From Lineus longissimus (lineage: Eukaryota; Nemertea; Pilidiophora; Heteronemertea; Lineidae): a stretch of 64,000 nucleotides of DNA. The translations under genes and the position numbers were made by a program. A model generated the notes under the pieces. The model had not been told where the DNA came from. It did not search any database and saw only the letters and a program-made list of their open reading frames with translations. Location: positions 5,396,501 to 5,460,500 of the forward strand of contig NC_088313.1 of assembly GCF_910592395.1 (NCBI RefSeq). Direction: 5' to 3'. The first letter of the stretch is position 1. Each line of letters starts with the position of its first letter. This document shows positions 51,491-62,481 of this stretch, piece after piece.

Positions 51491-52562
51491 TAATATGTAA
51501 AGTCAAGAACTTAGTGAGCCCCCTTTTAGGTCGGGGGAGCTCCCCCGAACCCCCCTACGAGCATATGTTAAGTGCAAGCTCTAACAACTACAGCTGTTAC
51601 AATGGGGGGACACCCCCCAAACCCCCCTCCGTCGACATAGGTTTTTACCAGTGCGTTGGGGGGAAGCTCCCCCCAAACCCCCCCGGTGAACAGTCAACTA
51701 GCCCTTCTGTGTCATACTGCTGGAGGGGGGGGTGCGATGGGACCATCCATATAGTTCCTTCCGACACATTTTTGTTTTGGTAATGTAATACATTGTGATT
51801 GACCTTATTCACGGGAATCGGGCGTTTCCAGTGATATACGACACAAATGGGTTGTCCTCATGCATTCACTTTCGAAACGCATTTTAAAATAGATGTTACG
51901 TCCTGTTAATGGGGCACGTCATCATCGCGTACATTTGGGAAAAACTCCCTAACGAGACCGGAGCAGACGGCTGAAAGTAGTTTAATTATTGGCCGCTAGG
52001 GTACAGAATGTACGTCGCTCACCCGAATTTTTCACGCAACTATAGCTAAATAGAGCTAGTTCTAGTTTGTGATTCAATTTGATACTTCAGATTTGGGCAG
52101 TAGACCAATATAACTTAGTCGTCAGTGTGGTTTTAAGCTGGAAAAACGTATTTGTTTTTCTTAAAGTGCCTTTTTTGGACGGGTGTGTGCGATTGTTTTG
52201 TTTTTATGTCACGACTCACGTGACCTCGATCATGTCGACACAAAATTGAAATAAACCACCCTTTTCTGTCATTATTTAGGACGGATATTTCTCTGATAAA
52301 AATATTAATATAATTGGCCAATTTCTTAGGCATATGATGTAGCGAATTCCCATGAAGATTTAAATTAATTTCAACCAATGGGATAGCAACCACCACCGGA
52401 AGATCGCGGAGAAATCGGTAAACTCAACGGAGTTAATTCAGAAAAATACCAAAAAAAATTGTTTGTAGGATATACAATCTCTCTTTATTTCTCATCATTC
52501 ATTTACATTATCTACTCCCGCACACACGTGTATCTTAAGAGCCCCTCCTAAAGGGGGGCTTA
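51491..52562 (+). repeat. 1.07-kb dispersed repeat, copy 1
   Basis: Starts TAATATGTAAAGTCAAG and ends in a hairpin-forming GCCCCTCCTAAAGGGGGGCT followed by TA. It has no terminal inverted repeats. TA at both ends fits insertion at or duplication of TA. The first 250 bp is a string of G/C hairpins (51533-51560, 51603-51630, 51657-51685); the middle, 51812-51959, matches the end of the element at 47742. No transposase or Rep/helicase frame, so non-autonomous. The subterminal 3' hairpin, lack of TIRs and head-to-tail copies suggest a rolling-circle (Helitron-type) origin, but the 3' end is not a standard CTRR. Confidence 0.7.
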
Positions 52563-52674
52563 TTATTGCCAATGGTAGATCCACTGATGGCCCATGGGCC
52601 ATCCATTGATAGTAGTTCAGTCATAGGACAGTTGGTCTCATAAAAATTAATGTAAGCAGCAAAGTACAAGAATG

Positions 52675-53744
52675 TAATATGTAAAGTCAAGGACTTAGTG
52701 AGCCCCCCTTTAGGTCGGGGGAGCTCCCCCGAACCCCCCTACGAGCATATGTTAAGTGCAAGCTCTAACAACTACAGCTGTTACAATGGGGGGACACCCC
52801 CCAAACCCCCCCGGTGGACAGTCAACTGGCCCTTCTGTGTCATACTGCTGGAGGGGGGGTGCGATGGGACCATCCATATAGTTCCTTCCGACACATTTTT
52901 GTTTTGGTAATGTAATACATTGTGATTGTCCTTATTCACGGGAATCGGGCGTTTCCAGTGATATACGACACAAATAGGTTGTCCTCATGCATTCACTTTG
53001 GAAACGCATTTTAAAATAGATGTTACGTCCTGTTAATGGGGCACGTCATCATCGCGTACATTTGGGAAAAACTCCCTAACGAGACCGGAGCAGACGGCTG
53101 AAAGTAGTTTAATTATTGGCCGCTAGGGTGCAGAATGTCGCTCACCCGAATTTTTCACGCAACTTTTGCTAAATAGAGCTAGTTCTAGTTTGTGATTCAT
53201 TTTGATACTTCAGATTTGGGCAGAAGACCAATATAACTTAGTCGTCAGTGTGGTTTTAAGCTGGAAAAACGTATTTGTTTTTCTTAAAGTGCCTTTTTTG
53301 GACGGGTGTGTGCGATTGTTTTGTTTTTATGTCACGTGACCTCGATCATGTCGACACAAAATTGAAATAAACCACCCTTTTCTGTCATTATTTAGGACGG
53401 ATATTTCTCTAATAAAAATATCAATATAATTGGCCAATTTCTTAGGCATATGATGTAGCGAATTCCCATGAAGATTTTAATTAATTTAAATTAATTTCAA
53501 TCAATGGGATAGCAACCACCACCGGAAGATCGCGGAGAAATCGGTAAACTCAACGGAGTTAATTCAGAAAAATACCAAAAAAAATTGTTTGTTGGATATA
53601 CAATATTTACTCTCTTTATTTCACTTCATTTATATTATATACTCCCGCACACACGTGTATCTTAAGAGCCCCTCCTAAAGGGGGTCTTATTATATACTCC
53701 CGCACACACGTGTATCTTAAGAGCCCCTCCTAAAGGGGGTCTTA
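52675..53744 (+). repeat. 1.07-kb dispersed repeat, copy 2
   Basis: Same ends as copy 1. It lacks the third G/C hairpin block, and its 3' end is duplicated: the last 55 bp occur twice in a row, ending at 53689 and 53744. Confidence 0.7.
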
Positions 53745-53864
53745 TAAACCGTGTCTTTATACATTCTTTGTAAAAAGTATTCAGACCTTTTGAAATTAAT
53801 AATGTTAACCTAATTTCTTTGATGGCCTGTTAAAACAAATTACAGCATATTCCATACATGGATC

Positions 53865-55903
53865 TAATATGTAAAGTCAAGGACTTAGTGAGCCCCCCTT
53901 TAGGTCGGGGGAGCTCCCCCGAACCCCCCTACGAGCATATGTTAAGTGCAAGCTCTAACAACTACAGCTGTTACAATGGGGGGACACCCCCCAAACCCCC
54001 CTCCGTCGACATAGGTTTTTACCAGTGCGTTGGGGGAAGCTCCCCCAACCCCCCCCCCCCCCCCCCCCGGTGGACAGTCAACTAGCCCTTCTGTGTCATA
54101 CTGCTGGAGGGGGGGTGCGATGGGACCATTCATATAGTTCCTTCCGACACATTTTTGTTTTGGTAATGTAATACATTGTGATTGTCCTTATTCACGGGAA
54201 TCGGGCGTTTCCAGTGATATACGACACTTAAATGGATTGTCCTCATGCATTCACTTTTGAAACGCATTTTAAAATAGATGTCACGTCCTGTTAATGGGGC
54301 ACGTCATCATCGCGTACATTTGGGAAAAACTCCCTAACGAGACCGGAGCAGACGGCTGGAAATAGTTTATTTATTGGCCGCTAGGGTACAGAATGTACGT
54401 CGCTCACCCAAGGAGGATACCGCGGTGACGTCACGGCTTTTCCAAGATGGCGCTGCATATTGTAAACAAACTCGATCCACGGCCAAGGGAAAATCAAGTC
54501 ATCAAAAAAGTTAGATATTTCGCATCAAGTCAGAGTTATTAGTACTTTTCTGCTATGAAATAAGTCTTCAGACAATAAGCTATCATTTGAATAATGAAAA
54601 GTGCTGTTTTGATGGGGAAAAATAAGGTTTTTTAAACCAAATAGCCGGCACCGATCTTCCAAAATTAGCGATGGTTTCAAAACAGTCTCCCAGATATGGG
54701 GCAATCTCTTCATTATCATAATGGGATGTGGAGGCATGTTTACAGATTTTACAAGTTCGAGACCTGTAATACCTAAAACTCGCATAGATCCCCATAGATC
54801 CCCTCTATTTGTCGAGTTAGCGCCCCTGTAAGATCATGCATTTTCGGACACTAGAACGAAATCTTCCTGCGGATATCGCGGTTTCGGTGATGATTTAAGG
54901 AGAAATTGACTGTTCTTAGAGTTGTATGGGACAGAAATGAGTTCATACTTCATGAATACATGAATATATTATGATATGGGCGGCCTTCTAAGTCAAAACA
55001 ATAACAAACTCAACTGCATCTCTACTGTATATTGCGTAGTGTATTGCCTAGTGTATTTCGTAGTGTATTTTAGCGGAGACATTATTTCCGCACTTTGGCC
55101 ACGCCAAACGTCTTTTTTATTCGTGGAAGTTAATCTGCTCTGTAAATTTTATTTTACACAGGAAGAATCCACACTAGGTATTGCAATATTTCATGTCTAT
55201 TGGTGTTTTTGTGTACAGGAGCGCACCAGACAGTGAGACATGGAGATGTGTTCAGTGCTGGTGCTGTCAGTAGACTGATTCTGATTGGCCATAGCGATCA
55301 CTAATATGGGTCGGGATCACGTGATGTGACGTCACCGCGGTATCCTCCTTGTCGCTCACCCGAAATTTTCACGCAACTATAGCTAAATAGAGCTAGTTCT
55401 AGTTTGTGATTCATTTTGATACTTCAGATTTGGGTAGTAGACCAATATAACTTAGTCGTCAGTGTGGTTTTAAGCTGGAAAAACGTATTTATTTTTCTTA
55501 AAGTGCCTTTTTTGGACGGGTGTGTGCGATTGTTTTGTTTTTATGTCACGTGACCTCGACCATGTCGACACAAAATTGAAATAAACCACCCTTTTCTGTC
55601 ATTATTTAGGACGGATATTTCTCTAATAAAAATATTAATATAATTGGCCAATTTCTTAGGCATATGATGTAGCGAATTCCCATGAAGATTTAAATTTAAT
55701 TTAACTTAATTTCAACCAATGGGATAGCAACCACCACCGGAAGATCGCGGAGAAATTGGTAAACTCAACGGAGTTAATTCAGAAAAATACCAAAAAAAAT
55801 TGTTTGTAGGATATACAATTGTTACTCTCTTTATTTCTAATCATTCACTATATACTCCCGCACACACGTGTATCTTAAGAGCCCCTCCTAAGAGGGGGGC
55901 TTA
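53865..55903 (+). repeat. 1.07-kb dispersed repeat, copy 3, with MITE inside
   Basis: Complete copy split by the insertion at 54410-55350. It has an expanded C-run of about 18 near 54051-54068. Its last TA is also the first TA of copy 4. Confidence 0.7.
54410..55350. mobile_element. 941-bp MITE with perfect 25-bp TIRs and 11-bp TSD
   Basis: The first 25 bases (AAGGAGGATACCGCGG then TGACGTCAC) are the exact reverse complement of the last 25 (55326-55350). The flanks 54399-54409 and 55351-55361 are both GTCGCTCACCC, and other copies of the host repeat have that 11-mer once, so they show the empty site. The interior carries a short decayed tandem repeat around 55021-55070 and no transposase. 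A target duplication of 9-11 bp is typical of Mutator-like elements, but I cannot name the superfamily from the ends alone. Confidence 0.85.
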
Positions 55904-56981
55904 ATATGTAAAGTCAAGGACTTAGTGAGCCCCCCTTTAGGTCGGGGGAGCTCCCCCGAACCCCCCTACGAGCATATGTTAAGTGCAAGCTCTAACAACT
56001 ACAGTTGTTACAATGGGGGGACACCCCCCAAACCCCCCTCCGTCGACATAGGTTTTTACCAGTGCGTTGGGGGGAAGCTCCCCCCAAACCCCCCCGGTGG
56101 ACAGTCAACTAGCCCTTCTGTGTCATACTGCTGGAGGGGGGGGGGGGTGCGATGGGACCATCCATATAGTAATTATAGTTCCTTCCAACACATTTTTGTT
56201 TTGGTAATGTAATACATTGTGATTGTCCTTTTTCACGGGAATCGGGCGTTTCCAGTGATATACGACACTTAAATGGATTGTCCTCATGCATTCACTTTGG
56301 AAACGCATTTTAAAATAGATGTTACGTCCTGTTAATGGGGCACGTCATCATCGCGTACATTTGGGAAAAACTCCCTAACGAGACCGGAGCAGACGGCTGA
56401 AAGTAGTTTAATTATCGGCCGCTAGGGCTCAGAATGTCGCTCACCCGAATTTTTCACGCAACTTTTGCTAAATAGAGCTAGTTCTAGTTTGTAATTCATT
56501 TTGATACTTCAGATTTGGGTAGTAGACTAAAATAACTTAGTCGTCAGTGTGGTTTTAAGCAGGAAAAACGTATTTGTTTTTCTTAAAGTGCCTTTTTTGG
56601 ACGGGTGTGTGCGATTGTTTTGTTTATGTCACGTGACCTCGACCATGTCGACACAAAATCGATATAAAACCACCTTTTCTGTCATTATTTATGACGGATA
56701 TTTCTCTAATAAAAATATCAATATAATTGGCCAATTTCTTAGGCATATGTAGCGAATTCCCATGAAGATTAAAATTAGATGTTCTCGTAGCCTGTTACAA
56801 CTGGTCTGATTTATAATTCAGCGCTACAACTGGTCTGATTTATTTATTCAGCGCCATTTTGAAAAACCAAAAAAAATTGTTTGTTGGATATACAATATTT
56901 ACTCTCTTTATTTCACTTCATTTACATTATATACTCCCGCACACACGTGTATCTTAAGAGCCCCTCCTAAAGGGGGTCTTA
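55902..56981 (+). repeat. 1.07-kb dispersed repeat, copy 4
   Basis: Joined directly to copies 3 and 5. Its 5' and middle parts resemble copy 2 (no MITE or scar, and GTAC missing before GTCGCTCACCC). Its 3' part, from about 56775, matches copy 5, with a block containing two ACAACTGGTCTGATTTAT units not found in copies 1-3. Confidence 0.7.
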
Positions 56982-58062
56982 ATATGTAAAGTCAAGGACT
57001 TAGTGAGCCCCCTTTAGGTCGGGGGAGCTCCCCCGAACCCCCCTACGAGCATATGTTAAGTGCAAGCTCTAACAACTACAGCTGTTACAATGGGGGGACA
57101 CCCCCCAAACCCCCCTCCGTCGACATAGGTTTTTACCAGTGCGTTGGGGGGAAGCTCCCCCCAAACCCCCCCGGGTGGACAGTCAACTAGCCCTTCTGTG
57201 TCATACTGCTGGAGGGGGGGTGCGATGGGACCATCCATATAGTTCCTTCCGACACATTTTTGTTTTGGTAATGTAATACATTGTGATTGTCCTTATTCAC
57301 GGGAATCGGGCGTTTCCAGTAATATACGACACTGAAATGGATTGTCCTCATGCATTCACTTTGGAAACGCATTTTAAAATAGATGTCACGTCCTGTTAAT
57401 GGGGCACGTCATCATCGCGTACATTTGGGAAAAACTCCCTAACGAGACCGGAGCAGACGGCTGAAAGTAGTTTATTTATTGGCCGCTAGGGTACAGAATG
57501 TACGTCGCTCACCCAACGCTCACCCGAAATTTTCACGCAACTATAGCTAAATAGAGCTAGTTCTAGTTTGTGATTCATTTTGATACTTCAGATTTGGGCA
57601 GAAGACCAATATAACTTAGTCGTCAGTGTGGTTTTAAGCTGGAAAAACGTATTTGTTTTTCTTAAAGTGCCTTTTTTGGACGGGTGTGTGCGATTGTTTT
57701 GTTTTTATGTCACGTGACCTCGATCATGTCGACACAAAATTGAAATAAACCACCCTTTTCTGTCATTATTTATGACGGATATTTCTCTAATAAAAATATC
57801 AATATAATTGGCCAATTTCTTAGGCATATGTAGCGAATTCCCATGAAGATTTAAATTAGATGTTCTCGTAACCTGTTACAACTGGTCTGATTTATAATTC
57901 AGCGCTACAACTGGTCTGATTTATTTATTCAGCGCCATTTTGAAAAACCAAAAAAAATTGTTTGTTGGATATACAATAATTACTCTCTTTATTTCTCTTC
58001 ATTTACATTATATACTCCCGCACACACGTGTATCTTAAGAGCCCCTCCTAAAGGGGGTCTTA
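56980..58062 (+). repeat. 1.07-kb dispersed repeat, copy 5, with excision scar
   Basis: Last of the tandem trio. At 57504-57525 it reads GTCGCTCACCC, AA, CGCTCACCC, which is the target duplication of the copy-3 MITE with only two MITE bases left. The surrounding bases (CCGAAATTTTC) match copy 3 rather than copies 1, 2 or 4. Confidence 0.7.
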
Positions 58063-58720
58063 TAATCCTAGATACGACTATGTCATGAGTTTAATCCATG
58101 GATCTATCACGGGGATTTTCCATTAGCCATCCATGTATGGAATGTTCATGATCAATCACCATCAGCCATGCCTAGCTGTGGACAGGAACTTTTTTCTGTA
58201 TAGCTGGAAGTGATTTGTCTGTAAACAACTTAGACAATCATTTAACAATAGATGCAATAGGTTAACAAGATTATTTCAATTTAGAGGCCAAGACACATCT
58301 TATACAATGTACTAATGATGATAGTTTCAAGAGACACTTCAGCATTTCATGATGTGCAACAGTAATTTAGCCCGAAATTAAATGGAACAAACAAGATGAA
58401 GATGAAGAAGATACTAGCACTCCAAGATGGCAAAACTTTGAACTTTGCAGTCCACATGAGTACAAAGAGGCTAAGACACATCTTATGTACCCATCAATCA
58501 GCATCTTAAACCCCCCTCAAGCTTTACCCAAAACAAATAATTAAAATTTGATGCAAAGGCGGAAAAGCGCTCGTCTCAGTATTAACCACCACTTTCAACA
58601 AGCATCCCAGGTTTTTAGTTGAAGATTCACATCATTGTGAAACTGTAAACAAATTCAATGAACTATCATAATGATCTTCTGCTGCCTGGTGTAGTGGTGG
58701 TGAATCCCTAAAGCAACCTG
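58063..58720. other. Region upstream of the split gene
   Basis: No recognised feature. A short open frame from 58397 to 58509 could be an upstream exon, but nothing in it is diagnostic. Confidence 0.4.
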
Positions 58721-61700
58721 GTGGAGACTTTGTTGGGGGTTTTGTTATGTGATGCCAGTCTAGGATATCCCATCGCTGATCTCAAAACATCCCAGATCAT
58801 TGAGTTGCTGAAGCCTATGCACTGCTTTCCACTGCCTCAAAAAGTTAAAGTTTGTCTTTTTTGTTTGTTGCTGCTTTGCTTACTGCTTGACCATGCTGCA
58901 TGCTCTGTTGAAATCTTCACTAACATCATCCTAGGGATGTCATGCTTGACTCTGTGTTATAAATCAGATCAATGGATTGGTGGCCAACACCTAGTGTTGG
59001 CCATGTCGGACATTGGGAAAGAATTTGGGGGGGAATATAAAAGAAGTCTGTGGGGTAATGTGTATTGCGGTTTAACCGATGAAGAAGCGATGGTGGCCTC
59101 CCACAACCACAACATGGTAGGAGAGGCCAGGCTCAAGATGTCATTCTATGACAAGGTCAGTACTTTGTAATAAATGAATTACAAACAACAAACAATGGCA
59201 TATAACAGATGAGGAACCTTTGAAACTATTTTCCTTATGACAACACATCTATCATCGGATTTAAGCCTAGCAAAATAATTGTAATTTCAGGTTAGATTCT
59301 GTCGAGGGTGGAGGAAAGAGTTCGAAAATGATGTCGCTTGGAAGGAATCTTGTAGAAAGCTTCATGCTGATGAAAAGGTAAAATTTGATTAAAAAAGAGA
59401 AAAATAGGTCAGTGGTAGTTAAAAACATCTGCAGTGCCAAACATTCATTTTTGGTACTAATACTAATAGTAATAGTATGTTTTATGAAATGTCAAAAAGC
59501 TTGTTTTGCTATGTCATCTTTGGCAGCTATGGGAAAACGGCTCGAGTGGCTGATCCAAGTATACAAGTGTATCATTCATAAAGATCATATCTTTTTATCA
59601 ATTTTCAGACAACAATAGACTTGGCCATGCGGTTGGCATTATTTCCTGAAGATATGTTCAAGATGCTGATGGAGGTTGTTCGCTCTATACGAGGATGGGG
59701 CGACAAAAGACCAGCAGCTCAAAGCAAAAGATCTAAAAAAACCAGATCTGCAACATGCCTGTTTCAGTGCTATGGTGCACCTCCACAATGAGGACATTGA
59801 ATGGCTTTTGCAGAAAATAATGAACAAGGATCTTTCTATCGCCGAAATGAAAAAAAAAGCGAAGGAATTAAAAGGCCTTCAGGTGAATTTATGAGTACAT
59901 GCAGTTTTAACGGTATATAAGCTTATTACACAGTGACAAAAACTTTGGACAACATCATTTTAAGTAGCTGACATGAAGGGCTAAATTTTCAATCTAGTTT
60001 TGAAATAATTCGCCATGGTAGCCAAGTTCAGTTTGAATATTATAAATGATTTGTGATAGCCCAATCTGGTCATGCAATGGATATAACATTAAGACAAATA
60101 TGTTCATCTCGTCATAATTTATTTCACATAATTAGACACTTGAGAGTGATTTTTTTCACTAACCTGTGACCAGGAGAATATATTCACAAATCTTGATTTG
60201 TTACCTTTTTAAATACATGTAACAATTCATTTGAATCTGTTACAGAAGGTGAAACGTGCCTTCCTGATTGGTGTCGGCAAGGCTACATGGGAGGAAGCAA
60301 CAAGTGCCTTTCCAGAGGAAACAAAGGATGAATTGCTTTCAAACTGGAAAGATTATTCTTTCAGTGGGGGCTCTGTTCCTGAGTCGTTTAGGTAAGCTGT
60401 TGTGTATTTTTCTTCTCCTTAGCCATTTGGAATTTTGAAAAAGCGATGGGAAAGATTCCCAACAAAGAGCCACAGAGCTTTTGGTCCGGATGGTGCCCTC
60501 TCGCCAGTATTCCAACTGTCATTGAATAGGGAAAAACAAGGTCTATTGTCTTTATTTCAGTGCGTTCATCAGTAGAACAATGGCAGTGAACACAAATGAC
60601 AATGTGTCTAAGGTGAACTTCCTCAAACTTGGAAAAAATGACATAAGTCCAGATGTAGTGAGTAAAGCAAGCCAACTGGTGATTTGCAAGGTAATTTCAA
60701 CTAATTAGTGAGTTTCTGCATTGCTCACGAACAACGCTTACGATTATGATTTCTTTGTAATTGAACAGATTACATGCACTTATACAAAGAAATCGTAATC
60801 GTTGTTCGTGAGCAATGTGGAAACTCACTAATATGTAGCAAGAACGGATGCGACTTTGAAAAGTAAGGTGGTGCTATGAGGAGATGAAGACTTTGTTGCC
60901 TTACTTGCTGTAAAAACAAATAGTTTGCAATTGCAAGCTTGAATAGAAAATAACCTGTGTCATCTGGTGACTCCAATTAGCTCACCATGATGTTTACCTA
61001 CTATACCATGCAAAGGGTTAACAACAAAGTAAGGGTTGTAGACATGAGACAATGCATTTTGCATATAAAACAACGTTTATCTTAAAATGTTATTCAAATA
61101 GCTTAAGGAGCTTCTTGCATTTCAATTCATCTTGTGACAAATTGTAGTCTCATACCGAAAGTGAGAAGCAGTGAACATGATTGGCTAAGACACATCACGT
61201 TGCCCGCTCCAGCCAGTCAACATTTTGCATAAATTTTTAAATTGCAGTTCGCATTATTTTCGTATTGGTTTTTCAGGCCAGTTCCACAACACTAAAGAAT
61301 GTCTCCTTGGCTACAAGAGCAATCAACGTAACCCACGGCTGTACTTTGTACCGGCTTTTGGCCATGGCCGACACAGTCGAGGAGGCCTTAAAAGCAAAGG
61401 ACTTACTAAGTGGCCAAAATTGGACCGGAATAGACCTTGGGTTCTGGTACAACCCAGATGTAAATAAACGTAAGGTTTTAAATAAACTGTTTAGTTCATT
61501 CATCTACATGTAGCAGTCAGTTGTAATAGCAATACCGTACAGCAGTAAGTGTGCTTTACCAATGAAGTAACAGTAACAAACTTTACATCTAGTGGAGCAC
61601 TTCGTCTACGGTTCGCTTACAATAGAATAACAGTTAATTAAGACATTTTAGTCTTCAGTTTTTAGGCTGGGAAAAATACTATTGCAACATCTGTGCATTT

Positions 61701-62481
61701 TTCTTATTGTTTTGTTCGTATAAAAGTGCCTCTGAGTTACTCGATTACATTGATGTTGCCATGTGATGTGCTGAGCAAAGGCAAGTCTCAGAGAGAGATT
61801 TATTCTGAAAATATAAATCGCATTAAGGCAATCGATGTCTGTAAGCAAGATTTTAGCCCACCAATCGATCTAACCAATTCATATCATTATTATATGTATC
61901 ATCACTAAAATGGCAATGATTATACTTCCAGCACAACAAATTGGACAAATGAGGGATAAGGTAACAGCATTCGTGGTAGCTTACTGGACACCGAATGGGA
62001 AAACGAATCAGGACTTCACAATGATTGACATTGATAACTGTTGGAAGTTGAAATCTGAGGCAGCCTTCTTCGATAGAGTTATTCAAGTATTTTCGTGTGA
62101 AACAGATCATGTGATGAGCTGTTTCTTTTCAAGTAATGGTAAGCTAAATGGGAATGTACTATTAAGAAAAAACACTCTGTTTGTCCTTGTGTAGATGGCT
62201 ATCAGCCTATTCAGCTAGCTTGATGATTATTTTTCAATATTGTTTAAGATTTTTTCCCAAACAGTCAACTCACCCGTGAATATGATATTCATACCTCAAA
62301 TGAAGCGCAAAACAACAATGACAATGAATAATCAGTATGTAAAATTTATAGTTCTTTCATACGTTTTATTACAGGAAATGCTACATTGGCGGCAAGACGT
62401 CAAGGGAGAGAGGTTACCTGCATTCGTGAAACCGAAATGCAACTCGATGATGTCAGGTGCATCCTCAGTGTGGAAGAGTAG
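58721..62481 (+). CDS. Split gene: ParB-like region plus diverged DNA-methylase-like C-terminus (one frame break)
   Basis: Exons chained by GT-AG sites with matching phases: about 58968-59155, 59291-59377, 59609-59882, 60246-60391, 60561-60690, 61277-61469, 61727-61840, 61932-62138 and 62375-62481 (TAG stop), about 480 residues. The frame is also open upstream to 58721, but the first exon and start codon are not found. The first exon has WIGGQHLVLAM and, about 30 residues on, GLTDEEAMVASHNHN, resembling the ParB/sulfiredoxin pattern (GxHR, then an EEA...N helix). The last two exons read FFDRVIQVF, then SCFFSSNGNATLAARRQGRE, like the motif-I end of beta-class N4/N6 DNA methylases (FSGTGTTxxAAxxxGR), with key glycines missing. 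So I infer a ParB-methylase-type protein, possibly inactive. The 61727 acceptor is weak. Exon 59609-59882 carries one extra base. Function unknown. Confidence 0.5.
60705..60832. mobile_element. Foldback element in an intron, about 128 bp
   Basis: ATTAGTGAGTTTC and TGCTCACGAACAACG at 60705-60735 return reverse-complemented at 60800-60832, as a hairpin with arms of about 50 bp and a loop of about 20. The left arm has six extra bases near 60740-60750. It lies within the intron 60691-61276 and looks like a small MITE. Confidence 0.65.

Noticed and set aside
51514-51783. 89-residue proline/glycine-rich open frame, repeated at 52698, 53858 and 55925
   Set aside because: It is a translation of the G/C hairpin string in the 1.07-kb repeat; the reading frame changes with G/C run length between copies.
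54525-55236. Open frames inside the 941-bp MITE
   Set aside because: Short, overlapping on both strands and without transposase motifs.
56549-56752. 67-residue open frame in copy 4 of the 1.07-kb repeat
   Set aside because: Broken in sister copies, which differ by small insertions and deletions; no recognisable protein.
58397-58509. Possible upstream exon (small frame starting ATGAAGATG)
   Set aside because: Low-complexity start, no splice sites that clearly join it to the downstream exons.
58847-58960. Hydrophobic, membrane-like segment in the open frame near 58.9 kb
   Set aside because: It probably translates an intron: pyrimidine-rich sequence ends at a good acceptor (AAATCAG at 58967), although I could not match a donor in phase, so the upstream exon stays uncertain.
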